Source: Trebonia sp963759545 (GTDB lineage: Bacteria; Actinomycetota; Actinomycetes; Streptosporangiales; Streptosporangiaceae). Taken from it: 64,000 nucleotides of DNA. A program made the translations under genes and the position numbers. The stretch spans positions 180,475 to 244,474 of the forward strand of contig CAVXAB010000031.1 in the NCBI GenBank assembly GCA_963759545.1, in the 5' to 3' direction. Below, in pieces: positions 51,101 through 59,548 of the stretch. The notes under the pieces were generated by a model, which saw only the letters and a program-made list of their open reading frames with translations, was not told where the DNA came from and did not search any database. The stretch's first letter is position 1, and each line of letters opens with the position of its first letter.

Positions 51101-51787
51101 CTAACTAACGCCAGGTAAGCGGGCCAGCCCGAGTTCCCCGGCGCGAACGCCGGCCTGGAAGCGTGAGTCGGCCTCGAGCGCGGCCATGAGTTCGGCGACC
51201 CGCCGCCGGTAGGTGCGCAGCGAGGTGCCGAGCCGCCGTGCCGCCGCCTCATCGGTGAGGCCAGCGCCGAGCGCCCGCAAGATCTCCTGGGCTTCCGGAG
51301 CGAGTTCTGGTACCTCGCCGCGCAGGTACGAGCCGAGATCGGTGGCCGCCTGCCAGGCCGCGGTGAACAGCGCGCATACCCCGCCGACCAGCACCGGCGA
51401 CGTCGTCACCGTGTACTCGCGGCCGAGCGGCGAATACGGCCCGGCCAGGATCACCACCCGCCGGTCGAGGATGATCGTCTCGTGCGGGAGCGGAGCGGAG
51501 CTGATCCGCACCTGCACGCCCGCGTCGGTCAGCCGCCGCAGCTCCGCGCGCTGCGCCTCGTCGGCAAGCGCCAGCGGGCTGAGCAGCTTGCGGGCCGTGA
51601 ACCCCGCCGGACGGTCGGCCACCGCGCGTCGCCCGACTGCCGCCCGGGCCCGCGGCTGGGACCACGTCATCAGGTCACGCGCCGCGCACACGAACTCGTC
51701 GCGCACGCCGTCGAGCAGGTGCCCCGCCCGGGCGATGAGCTGCTCGTCGCCGTGCACCGTGCTTGTCTGATCATCCGCCACAAGCAC
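51101..51787 (-). CDS. LuxR-type helix-turn-helix regulator
   Basis: I take GTG 51787 (VLVADDQTSTVHG); the frame is open to 51826. The N-terminal half resembles the ligand domain of TrmB-like/LuxR hybrids (LLDGVRDEFVCAARDLMTWS, VQVRISSAPLPHETIILDRR). The C-terminal HTH is LRALGAGLTDEAAARRLGTS followed by LRTYRRRVAELMAALEADSR. There is no receiver domain, so it is not a classical response regulator. It is divergent from the aldo/keto reductase gene, its probable target. Confidence 0.82.
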   Translation of the reverse strand: MLVADDQTSTVHGDEQLIARAGHLLDGVRDEFVCAARDLMTWSQPRARAAVGRRAVADRPAGFTARKLLSPLALADEAQRAELRRLTDAGVQVRISSAPLPHETIILDRRVVILAGPYSPLGREYTVTTSPVLVGGVCALFTAAWQAATDLGSYLRGEVPELAPEAQEILRALGAGLTDEAAARRLGTSLRTYRRRVAELMAALEADSRFQAGVRAGELGLARLPGVS

Positions 51788-51873
51788 AGTCTGCCTGCCG
51801 CCGCGCGACCGGGCAAATGGCAGCAACTTGCCAGCTCCTCGTCACTGGCCGCTGGGCCGGCGACGCTGTGACC

Positions 51874-52764
51874 ATGACGAGCACAACGCACACCAGCCAG
51901 CCCGCGGGCGCTTCCGGCACTTTCCTCCTCGGGGGCGACCTGCCCGTCGCGCGACTCGGCTTCGGCGCGATGCGGCTTCCCTTCGGCACCTTCACCGGCC
52001 CGGCACGGGATCCGCGGGACGGGATCGCCGTCCTGCGCCGCGCCGTCGAGCTGGGCGTGAACCACATCGACACCGCGAGCTTCTACCGGCGCGGCGACGT
52101 CGTCGCGAACGAGCTGATCCGCCGGGCGCTGGCCCCCTACCCCGACGGCCTGGTGATCGCCACCAAGGTCGGCCCGATGCTCGGCCCGGACGGGGTACCG
52201 GCCCTGCAGGCAACGCCTGGACAGCTGCGCGGCCTGGTGCAGGAGAACCTCCGCGAGCTCGGCGTTGACCGGCTCGACCTGGTCTACCTGCGCGTCGGCG
52301 CGCAGAACGGCCCCGGCGGCGAACCGGTCGGTGACCGCTTCGCGGCGCTGGCCGCGCTGCGCGACGAGGGCCTCATCCGCCACCTGGGCGTCAGCAACGT
52401 CGACGCCGCCCAGCTCGCCGAGGCCCGCGCGGTTGCCCCGGTGGCCGCCGTGCAGAACACCTTCCACGTGCACCACCACGCCGGCGACGCGGCCCTGCTG
52501 GCGCAGTGCGCCCAAGCCGGCATCGCCTTCGTGCCGTTTTTCCCGCTTGGCGGCGGTAACGACCCGATCGACCCGGCACGCCTGGAGAAGGTCGCCGACC
52601 GGCACCAGGCGACCGTCCCGCAGGTCGCACTCGCGTGGCTGCTGGCCAGCTCGCCGGCCATGCTGCCCATCCCGGGCACCGGCAACCTCGCCCACCTGGA
52701 AGAGAACACGGCCGCGGCCACCCTCAGGCTCACCCCCGAGGACCTGGCCACCCTGGCCGGCTAA
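51874..52764 (+). CDS. aldo/keto reductase
   Basis: ATG 51874; GTG 51868 is possible. Asp and Tyr in NHIDTASFYRRGDVVANELI and Lys in VIATKVGPM are present. The usual catalytic-pocket His is Arg here (LDLVYLRVGAQN), as in a subgroup I recall with 'LR' at that place. NADPH site: IPGTGNLAHLEENTAAATL. Divergent from the LuxR-type regulator with about 80 bases between. Confidence 0.85.
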   Translation: MTSTTHTSQPAGASGTFLLGGDLPVARLGFGAMRLPFGTFTGPARDPRDGIAVLRRAVELGVNHIDTASFYRRGDVVANELIRRALAPYPDGLVIATKVGPMLGPDGVPALQATPGQLRGLVQENLRELGVDRLDLVYLRVGAQNGPGGEPVGDRFAALAALRDEGLIRHLGVSNVDAAQLAEARAVAPVAAVQNTFHVHHHAGDAALLAQCAQAGIAFVPFFPLGGGNDPIDPARLEKVADRHQATVPQVALAWLLASSPAMLPIPGTGNLAHLEENTAAATLRLTPEDLATLAG

Positions 52765-52790
52765 TCCGGGGTTCCCAGGCCCCGGTCCGT

Positions 52791-55010
52791 TCACCTGGCG
52801 GGGCCGCTGCCCTGGCCGACCGCGGTGGACGGATCCGGGTCGCCTTCCACGTCGATGTGGGGCAGCACGCGGTCGAGCCAGCGCGGTATCCACCAGGAGG
52901 CGGTGCCGAACAGGTACATGACCGCGGGCACGAGCAGCAGCCGGACGATGGTCGCGTCGATGAGGATGCTGGCCGCGAGCCCGATGGACAGCTGCTTGAT
53001 CACGACCTGGTTGGAGGTGACGAACGAGAGGAACACCGCGATCATGATCAGCGCGGCGCAGCTGATCACCCGGCCGGTGCTCGCCAGCCCGCCCGCCACC
53101 GCCAGGTGCTGGTCCCGCTTGGCGTCCCAGACCTCCTTGACCCGGGAAAGCAGGAAGACCTCGTAGTCCATGGACAACCCGAAGACGATGGCGAACATGA
53201 TCATCGGCACGTACGCCTCGACCGGCACGTCCTGGTCAACGCCGAGCAGGCTGCTGCCCCAGCCGAACTGGAAGACGGCGACCACCACGCCGTAGGCGGC
53301 GGCGATGCTGAACAGGTTAAGGACCGCGGCCTTGACGGCGAGCAACGGGCTGCGGAAGGCGGTCATGATCAGCAGGAAGGCGACCGCGATGACCACCCCG
53401 ATGATGACGGGGAGCTGGCTGGTAACGGTCTGGTCGAACTCGATCTGCAGGGCCTGCTGGCCGGTGACGTACCCCTGGTACCCGGTTCCCTTGAGCGCCT
53501 GCGGCAGCGTGGTGTCCACCAGGGTGTTGAACAGCGTGGTGGTCGCCTGGTCCTGCGGGCTGCTTTTCGGGATGACGGTCCCGGTGAGCAGGACGCCGTC
53601 CGGCGTGGGGGACAGCGGCGTGGCCTTGGCGACGTCGGTGGTGCCTGCGAGCGCGGACTGCACTTTCGAGGCGAGCGAGCTGTCGGCCGAGGCGTTGTGG
53701 CCGACATCGATGACGATGGTGAACGGGCCGTTGTAGCCGGGGCCGAATCCCTGGCTGATCAGGTCGTAGGCCTGCCTGTCGGTGTAGCTTGTCGGGTCGG
53801 AGCCGTCGCCCACGTGCCCGGTCTCGATGGACAGCAGGGGGATCGCCAGCACGCACAGCACGGCCAGGCCGCCGATCAGGAACAGCCAGGGATAGCGGCC
53901 GATCATCGCCGCGTAGCGGTGCCAGCCGTCGCCGCTTGAGCCCGTCTCCGCGACGGGTGTCCGCCTGACCTTGAGCTTGTCGATGCGCCGGCCGGCCAGG
54001 CCGAGCAGGGCGGGGACCAGGGTGACGGCCCCGAGCGCGGCGGTGACGACGCTGAAGACGGCGGCGAGCCCGAGCAGGCCGATGAAGGCGATGCCCGAGG
54101 CGTACAGGCCGAGCATGGCGACCGCCACCGTGCTCGCGGCGACCAGCACGGCGCGGCCGCTCGTGGTGGTGCAGAACCCGGCCGCCTCGACCGGGTCGGC
54201 GCCGTCGATGATCTGCTGCCTGAACCTGGTGGTGAGGAAGACGGCGTAGTCGATGCCCACCCCGATCCCGATCATCGCCGCCAGCGTGGGCGACGCGGTG
54301 CCGAAGGTCAGGCTCGCGGCGGCGATGCCCAGGATGCCGAGCCCGGCGAGCACGCTGATCAGCGCCGTGAGCAGCGGCAGGATGGCGCCGAGGACGCTGC
54401 CGAAGATGAGCAGCAAGACGATGAGCGCGACCCCGAAGCCGATCGCCTCCGATTGCAGGTCCTTCGTCTTCGGCCTGGTCAGCTGGTCTAGCCCGCCGCC
54501 GTACTCCACCTGGATGTTCGCGTCGCGCGCGGCCGCGGTGGCGTCGTTGAGTTGATCGACGTAGGACTCGCCAAGCGTGGCCGGCTGCACGTCGAACTGG
54601 AGCGTCGAGTAGCCGATCGTGCCGTCCGACGAGACCGTCGGATTGCTGCTAGACAGCGGGTCGGACGCCGACACGACGTGCGGCAGCTTGCCGAGCGCGG
54701 TGATCGAGTCCTCGAGCTGCGTGCTGTGCGAGGCCAGCGTCCCCGACCGTGAATTGAAGACCACAAGACCTGAGTACTGGCCGGCGCCCTGGCTGTGCGC
54801 CTCGAGCAGGCTCAGCCCGGTGGCCGACTGGGTACCGGATAGATTGACGTCGTTGCTGTAGCTGGCGCCAAGGGCCGCGGAACCGGCGAGCAGTCCGCCG
54901 AGCAGGACGACCCAGGCGGCGAGCACCCGCCACGGGTGGCCGCCACAGGCCGCGCCCACCCGTTGCAGCCACGGCTGGTCGCGCCGGCTCGCCGATGGTG
55001 AAGCGCTCAC
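52791..55010 (-). CDS. MMPL/RND-family membrane transporter
   Basis: 739 residues, intact. First span AAWVVLLGGLLAGSAALGAS, a large external loop (residues about 50-185), a five-span block with the family motif GVGIDYAVFLTTRFRQQI, a second loop (about 400-520), and a second block with GLSMDYEVFLLSRVKEVWDA. This is the duplicated MMPL plan used for lipid or drug export. GTG 55010 is the likely start. No fatty-acid or polyketide genes adjoin it, so the cargo is open. Confidence 0.87.
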   Translation of the reverse strand: MSASPSASRRDQPWLQRVGAACGGHPWRVLAAWVVLLGGLLAGSAALGASYSNDVNLSGTQSATGLSLLEAHSQGAGQYSGLVVFNSRSGTLASHSTQLEDSITALGKLPHVVSASDPLSSSNPTVSSDGTIGYSTLQFDVQPATLGESYVDQLNDATAAARDANIQVEYGGGLDQLTRPKTKDLQSEAIGFGVALIVLLLIFGSVLGAILPLLTALISVLAGLGILGIAAASLTFGTASPTLAAMIGIGVGIDYAVFLTTRFRQQIIDGADPVEAAGFCTTTSGRAVLVAASTVAVAMLGLYASGIAFIGLLGLAAVFSVVTAALGAVTLVPALLGLAGRRIDKLKVRRTPVAETGSSGDGWHRYAAMIGRYPWLFLIGGLAVLCVLAIPLLSIETGHVGDGSDPTSYTDRQAYDLISQGFGPGYNGPFTIVIDVGHNASADSSLASKVQSALAGTTDVAKATPLSPTPDGVLLTGTVIPKSSPQDQATTTLFNTLVDTTLPQALKGTGYQGYVTGQQALQIEFDQTVTSQLPVIIGVVIAVAFLLIMTAFRSPLLAVKAAVLNLFSIAAAYGVVVAVFQFGWGSSLLGVDQDVPVEAYVPMIMFAIVFGLSMDYEVFLLSRVKEVWDAKRDQHLAVAGGLASTGRVISCAALIMIAVFLSFVTSNQVVIKQLSIGLAASILIDATIVRLLLVPAVMYLFGTASWWIPRWLDRVLPHIDVEGDPDPSTAVGQGSGPAR

Positions 55011-55184
55011 GGTACCGACCCCCCCAGTCTCGGTTCGCTTGCATATAGTTACCCGTGACGACTCATCGTGATCCTCTTCGCTCCAGGGGGATTACTGGCC
55101 ACCGGATGGTTCGGCCTGGACATGACCACGAACTCGGCGGGTAGGGGCCTCACCCACTGACCCACCGGCCACGGGAGGAACCTG

Positions 55185-55382
55185 ATGGTGATGACGGACG
55201 ACGCGGACCTTGGCCCGATGCTCCAGGAGGCCGCGCGTGAGCTCGAGTCGGCCATTCACGACGCGCGGGTGGCGTTCGACTGCATCGGCCTCGGTGAGAT
55301 CGAGCGCGCGCATGAGAGCGCGGTGACCGCCCGGGTCGCGATCGACGCCGCGGTGACCGCGGTAGAGGCCGTGCTGAAGTAG
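55185..55382 (+). CDS. hypothetical 65-residue helical protein
   Basis: ATG 55185 (or 55191) follows GGGAGGAACCTG, a strong ribosome site. The sequence is acidic and almost wholly helical with heptad-like Ala/Leu/Val spacing: LQEAARELESAIHDARVAFD and HESAVTARVAIDAAVTAVEA. No membrane span and a single Cys. I do not recognise it. It stands alone before a family A hairpin that may end its transcript. Confidence 0.6.
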   Translation: MVMTDDADLGPMLQEAARELESAIHDARVAFDCIGLGEIERAHESAVTARVAIDAAVTAVEAVLK

Positions 55383-55391
55383 TAACCAGCT

Positions 55392-55439
55392 GATGATGGA
55401 TCATTGAGAGGAGCCGGGTACTCCCAACGATCCACCATC
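55392..55439. repeat. dispersed hairpin element, family A copy 3
   Basis: GATGATGGATCATTG (55392-55406) and CAACGATCCACCATC (55425-55439) pair at 13 of 15 positions around an 18-base loop. It lies 10 bases after the small helical gene and just before the convergent QueA-like stop. Confidence 0.75.
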
Positions 55440-55446
55440 GGGTTCG

Positions 55447-56460
55447 CTACGGCAGCAGCAGGCAGCTGTCGCCGAATTCGTGCCACCGGTACCCAAAACG
55501 CACCGCCTCCGCGTAGGCCCGCTCGACCAGGGCGCTGCCTGCCACGGCGGCCAGCAGCGCGAGGTGTGACGCGCCCGGCGCGTGCCAGCCGGTCACGAGA
55601 CCGGTCACCACGCTGGCCGGCCGTGACGGGCCGAGGACGAGGTCCGTCCAGCCGTGTCGTTCGCGCACCGATCCGTCCGGGTCCGCCGCCGACTCAAGCG
55701 CACGGGTCACGGTGGTGCCCACCGCGACCACCCGCCCGCCGGCCTCGCGCGTGGAGTTGACCAGCCGGGCGGTTGCCGCGGGCACGCCGAACCGCTCCGG
55801 CTGCGGCGGCTCGCCTGGTTCCTGCGAAGACACGCCGGTGTGCAGCGCGATCGGGGCCATGGCCACGCCGCGGGTAATCAGGTCGGTGACCACCTGCCCG
55901 GTGAACGGCCGCCCGGCGCTTGGCATCTCCGCGCTGCCGGGCTCGCGGGCGAAGACGGTCTGGTACTCGGGCAGCGGCCACTGGCGCGGCACGTAGGCAT
56001 AGCGGATCGGCCGCCCGTGGCGCGCGAGGAACGCGGAGACTCCGCCGTCGATCCGCGGCCGTGCCCGCCACAGCCTGGCCTGCCCGGCGGGATGCGGCTC
56101 GCCCACGATCAGGGCGGCCCCGGCGTCCAGGGTGATCACCTCGCACGGCCGCAGGTTGTCGACCGGGCCGGCGGACACCCCGGCGGGCCGGACCTCGATC
56201 ACCCAGGAGCCGTCGTCGAGTTCCGCGGAGAAGTGCACCTCCACCGGCACACCCGACCGATTCGCCGTCACTGCCGCCGCGAGCGTGGCGGAGGTGTTGA
56301 CCACCACCAGGTCGCCTGGCGCGAGAAACTCCCCGAGTTGGCCGAACCGCGCGTGCCGCACGCCGTCGGCGGACGCGACGAGCAGCCGGACGCCGTCCCT
56401 GGCCGGCGGCGGCTCGGCGGCCTCAAGCCCGGCGGGCAGGATGAAGTCGAGTGCCATCAC
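55447..56460 (-). CDS. queA: QueA-like S-adenosylmethionine:tRNA ribosyltransferase-isomerase
   Basis: 337 residues, close to QueA (about 350). Motifs: FLAPGDLVVVNTSATLAAAV, LPEYQTVFAREPGSAEMPSA followed by GRPFTGQVVTDLITRGV, VVAVGTTVTRALESAADPDG, HAPGASHLALLAAVAGSALV, YRWHEFGDSCLLLP. In bacteria with queuosine this enzyme moves the ribosyl part of SAM onto preQ1-tRNA. No other queuosine gene is in the window, and many actinobacteria have such a QueA paralogue without the full pathway (recall), so another substrate is possible. Start GTG 56460 overlaps the SDR stop. Confidence 0.8.
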   Translation of the reverse strand: MMALDFILPAGLEAAEPPPARDGVRLLVASADGVRHARFGQLGEFLAPGDLVVVNTSATLAAAVTANRSGVPVEVHFSAELDDGSWVIEVRPAGVSAGPVDNLRPCEVITLDAGAALIVGEPHPAGQARLWRARPRIDGGVSAFLARHGRPIRYAYVPRQWPLPEYQTVFAREPGSAEMPSAGRPFTGQVVTDLITRGVAMAPIALHTGVSSQEPGEPPQPERFGVPAATARLVNSTREAGGRVVAVGTTVTRALESAADPDGSVRERHGWTDLVLGPSRPASVVTGLVTGWHAPGASHLALLAAVAGSALVERAYAEAVRFGYRWHEFGDSCLLLP

Positions 56461-57149
56461 GCCGCCGTCCCCGCGAGGTCCGCGGCGCGGACCCGGCCGC
56501 TCGGCGGACGCGTCGCGATCAGCCGGAGCAGCGCGGGCACGACGGCCTCCGGCTCTGGCCGGTCGGAGATGTCCTCGCCGGGGAACGCCGCCTGGTGCAT
56601 CTCCGTGCGCATGTCGCCAGGGTCGACCGCGTAGACGGCCAGCCCGGGCTCCTCGGCGGCGAGCACGGCGGTTAGCTGGTCGAGCGCCGCCTTGGACGAG
56701 CCGTACGCGCCCCAGCCCTCGTACGCCTCGACGGCCGCGTCGGAACTCACGTTCAGTACGGTGCCGCCGGACGCGCGTAGCAGCGGGAGGAGCCGCTGGA
56801 TGAGCGCGAGCGGTGCGAGCACGTTGGTCTCAAGTACCCGCCGCGCCGCCGCGATCGGCACGTCGGCCAGCCGCGGCAGCGGGGAGGGCCCGAGGTCGCT
56901 GGCGTTATTGACGAGCAGGTCGAGACGGCCGAGCGCGGCGACCGCGGAGGCCAGCGCCTCCCGGTGGTCGGGGTCGGTGACGTCGCCTGGCACGACGAAG
57001 GCTCCGGGCAGTTCGGCCGCGAGGTGGGCGGTGCGGCGCGCGTCGACGACGACGCGCCACCCGCTAGCGAGCAAGGAGCGCGCCAGCGCCAGGCCCAGCC
57101 CGCGTCCGGCCCCGGTGATAAGAGCAGTTGGTTGCGATGTGCTGGTCAT
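56457..57149 (-). CDS. short-chain dehydrogenase/reductase
   Basis: ATG 57149. 230 residues with TALITGAGRGLGLALARSLL (TGxxxGxG), LDLLVNNASDLG (NNA), catalytic Ser in TVLNVSSDAAV and YGSSK giving Tyr-x-x-x-Lys. It uses NAD(P) to reduce or oxidise an unknown carbonyl/alcohol. It is the first gene of a two-gene unit with the QueA-like gene and is divergent from soxR; the SoxR-type site lies in the gap. Confidence 0.87.
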   Translation of the reverse strand: MTSTSQPTALITGAGRGLGLALARSLLASGWRVVVDARRTAHLAAELPGAFVVPGDVTDPDHREALASAVAALGRLDLLVNNASDLGPSPLPRLADVPIAAARRVLETNVLAPLALIQRLLPLLRASGGTVLNVSSDAAVEAYEGWGAYGSSKAALDQLTAVLAAEEPGLAVYAVDPGDMRTEMHQAAFPGEDISDRPEPEAVVPALLRLIATRPPSGRVRAADLAGTAA

Positions 57150-57164
57150 GCGACTTATTGTTGT

Positions 57165-57178
57165 AGTTGAAGTCAACT
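57165..57178. promoter_or_regulatory. SoxR-type operator candidate
   Basis: AGTTGA-AG-TCAACT is a 14-bp palindrome in the only AT-rich stretch here, followed by a second half-site-like AAGTCAAG. SoxR boxes contain CAAG/CTTG-type arms in an over-long promoter spacer; the fit is approximate. Confidence 0.45.
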
Positions 57179-57204
57179 TTAAGTCAAGCGAATGTGCGGT
57201 AGCC

Positions 57205-57657
57205 GTGCTGAGTACTGACCATCTCACCGTGAGCGAAGTCGCAGAACGCAGTGGCTTCGCCCCGTCTGCGCTGCGCTTTTACGAACGCGAGGGACTCATC
57301 CGGGCGACCAGGACGTCGGGGAACCAGCGCCGCTACGAACGCAGCGTGCTCCGCCGCCTCGCGTTCATCCGGGCGGCCCGCAACGTCGGCCTGTCCCTGG
57401 AAGAGGTCGCGGCCGCGCTCGCCACCCTGCCCGACTCGCGCACCCCGACCAGGGCCGACTGGACCCGGCTGTCCCGCTCCTGGCGCACGCGCCTGGACGC
57501 GCAGATCGTCGCGCTTGAGAAGTTGCGCGACGGCCTGGACTCCTGCATCGGCTGCGGCTGCCTGTCACTGAAGCGGTGCGCGATGTCCAACCCCAACGAC
57601 ATCGCCCGCGGCGACGGCCCAGGCGCCAGCTACCTCCCCGCCCCCCTCCGCCAGTAG
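57205..57657 (+). CDS. soxR: SoxR-type redox-sensing MerR-family regulator
   Basis: GTG 57205 (VLSTDHLTVSEVAERSG). MerR DNA-binding domain: TVSEVAERSGFAPSALRFYE and GLIRATRTSGNQRRYERSVL. After the dimer helix comes the Cys cluster SCIGCGCLSLKRC (Cys-x-x-Cys-x-Cys-x5-Cys), which holds the [2Fe-2S] centre of SoxR. In actinomycetes SoxR responds to redox-cycling antibiotics and controls a few reductases. Here it is divergent from the SDR/QueA pair, which is therefore its most likely target. Confidence 0.9.
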   Translation: MLSTDHLTVSEVAERSGFAPSALRFYEREGLIRATRTSGNQRRYERSVLRRLAFIRAARNVGLSLEEVAAALATLPDSRTPTRADWTRLSRSWRTRLDAQIVALEKLRDGLDSCIGCGCLSLKRCAMSNPNDIARGDGPGASYLPAPLRQ

Positions 57658-57928
57658 CGCTGATCCCCACGCGAGTTGCTCAGGGTGCTCGTGATGCGGG
57701 CCTGAAAACCCCGCTCTCTCCGCTTGTCTTCGAAGCCTGACCGAACGCATTACTAAGCCCTGATTAATGTTTCAGTGATTTGGGCGCTTCGCGGGACGTC
57801 ACTCTGCGTGGTTACCTGCAACGCTCTGCTTGCTCTCCTAATATCTCTGCGAAGCGGCTGGTCAGGACGGCAGTCCGGGAGGGGCTGGCCGCGAATTTCG
57901 CTTGCATCGCACTCGGGGGAGTATGCAC

Positions 57929-59548
57929 ATGCGCGTTGCGCCGACGGACTGGGTCAGCCCCGCCAGCCGCCCGACCGCGGAGTCGCAGCTGGCCGGGCTC
58001 GCGCACCTGCAGCAAATCGCCGGCGAGCAATCGACGAGGGCGATGTCCCGGGTGATATCGCCCGGGCCTATCACCATCCCGTTCGAGAGGGTTCACGATG
58101 CCGTACCTGAGCCAGATGTGGCCCGTGGCGATAGGCGTCATCGCCACGGCGGTGCCCGCCGTCGTGATCAGGCTCGGCTGGCGCAGGGGCAAGAGCGCGA
58201 CGGAGAGCTAGCCCGCTGGCACGCGGAGCGCAAGTCGGCGCCGGCGTTCGTCACCGCCCTTATCTGGCTGGCAGCACTCGCAGTATGGGGGCTCTACCAC
58301 GCATGGCAGTTTCTGGAAGCGAGTGAGGGCGGACGGCAGCCGTTCGCCTGGGCCTACGACGTCGTATTCATCCTGCTGGCGTGGCAGATGATCGCCGCCT
58401 GCCTGGAGCGCCCGATCCGGGGTCGCAGGGGGACGGGCAGGCTGATGACGGCGGTCGCCCTGCCCGTGTTCAACGAGGACCCCGACCTGCTCGCCCGCTG
58501 CCTCGACTCGCTGCTGTCTCAGTCGCGGCTACCCGACCTCGTGCTTGTCACCGACGACGGGTCCGCGGTGGATTATTCGCGGGTGCGCGCGGAGTTCGAG
58601 GCCGCCGCCATGGCGGCTGGTGTCGCCGCGTCGTGGGAGCGCTTCCCCGTCAACCGCGGCAAGCGCGATGCGCAGGCCGCCGCGTTCCGCGGTGCACCGC
58701 AGGCGGACGTGTACATCACGGTCGACTCGGACACGATCCTGGACTATCACGCGATCGCCGAGGGCATGAAGCCGTTCGCGGATCCCCGGGTCCAGTCGGT
58801 GGCGGGCTTGCTGCTTGTCGCCAATCACCACCGCAGCCTGTTCACCCGCGCGACCGAACTCTGGTACGTGACGAGCCAGCTGGCTGACCGGTCAGCCCAG
58901 TCGACGTTCGGCTCGGTGCTGGTGAATGCCGGGACTTTCGCGCTGTACCGCGCCGAGGTGGTCCGCGCCAGCCTGGACGCTTACGTCTGCGAGACGTTCT
59001 TCGGCCGGCCAGTGCAGTTCTCTGACGACTCCATGCTCACGTTCTACGCGCTGCTGGCAGGGAAGACGGTGCAGCAGCCGACCGCCATCGGGTTCACCGC
59101 GATGCCGGAGACTCTGTCGCACCACGCCCGCCAGTACCTGCGCTGGATGCGGGGCATGACGATCCGGACGTTCTGGCGGTTCAGGTACCTGCCGCTGACC
59201 CGGTACGCCTACTGGCTGCACATGTTCCGCTGGGTGCAGGCGTTCACCACGATCCCGATATTCCTCACCATCATGGTCGTCGAGCCCGCCACCCGAGGGA
59301 CGTGGTCCCCGCGGCTCCTGCTCGTGATGGTGCTCGTGGGGTACGGCAAGAGCCTGCGGTACCTGACTATCCGCCGGTACGACGAGCCCTGGTGGTCTCA
59401 GCTGCTCACCTGGCTGCTCGCCCCGCTGGTCGCCGCATGGCAGTACACGGTGCTGCGCGGGATCTGGTGGTGCGGGATGGCGACCTGCCTGCGCACCGGC
59501 TGGGGCACCCGCCAGCACGGCGTCGAGGTCGCCTTGGAGCCGGCGTGA
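57929..59548 (+). CDS. membrane glycosyltransferase family 2 (hyaluronan/cellulose-synthase-like)
   Basis: ATG 57929 follows CGGGGGAGTATGCAC, but residues about 58-95 from it are antisense-like and overlap a separate small frame, so the N-terminus is uncertain. Certain sequence begins near 58230: spans FVTALIWLAALAVWGLYHAW and WAYDVVFILLAWQMIAACLE. Then comes the GT-A core VALPVFNEDPDLLARCLDSL, VTDDGS, ITVDSDTILDYHAIAEGM, VQFSDDSMLTFYALLAG and the processivity motif HARQYLRWMRG (Gln-x-x-Arg-Trp). Three or more further spans follow. It should polymerise a beta-linked sugar and push it across the membrane. The stop overlaps the start of the GH26-like lipoprotein gene. Confidence 0.82.
   Translation: MRVAPTDWVSPASRPTAESQLAGLAHLQQIAGEQSTRAMSRVISPGPITIPFERVHDAVPEPDVARGDRRHRHGGARRRDQARLAQGQERDGELARWHAERKSAPAFVTALIWLAALAVWGLYHAWQFLEASEGGRQPFAWAYDVVFILLAWQMIAACLERPIRGRRGTGRLMTAVALPVFNEDPDLLARCLDSLLSQSRLPDLVLVTDDGSAVDYSRVRAEFEAAAMAAGVAASWERFPVNRGKRDAQAAAFRGAPQADVYITVDSDTILDYHAIAEGMKPFADPRVQSVAGLLLVANHHRSLFTRATELWYVTSQLADRSAQSTFGSVLVNAGTFALYRAEVVRASLDAYVCETFFGRPVQFSDDSMLTFYALLAGKTVQQPTAIGFTAMPETLSHHARQYLRWMRGMTIRTFWRFRYLPLTRYAYWLHMFRWVQAFTTIPIFLTIMVVEPATRGTWSPRLLLVMVLVGYGKSLRYLTIRRYDEPWWSQLLTWLLAPLVAAWQYTVLRGIWWCGMATCLRTGWGTRQHGVEVALEPA
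58098..58211 (+). CDS. possible 37-residue small membrane protein overlapping the GT2 gene
   Basis: ATG 58098 follows GAGAGGGTTCACG. Codons give MPYLSQMWPVAIGVIATAVP plus AVVIRLGWRRGKSATES and a stop at 58211: one membrane span with a basic inner end, a sensible composition. The GT2 frame over the same bases is Arg/His-rich and unlike protein. Either the small gene is real and GT2 starts later, or this marks a frame slip in the GT2 N-terminus. Confidence 0.45.
   Translation: MPYLSQMWPVAIGVIATAVPAVVIRLGWRRGKSATES

Noticed and set aside
57720..57928. Riboswitch upstream of the GT2 gene (c-di-AMP or c-di-GMP type)
   Set aside because: GC-rich pairing is possible, but I could not match the conserved core of either class.
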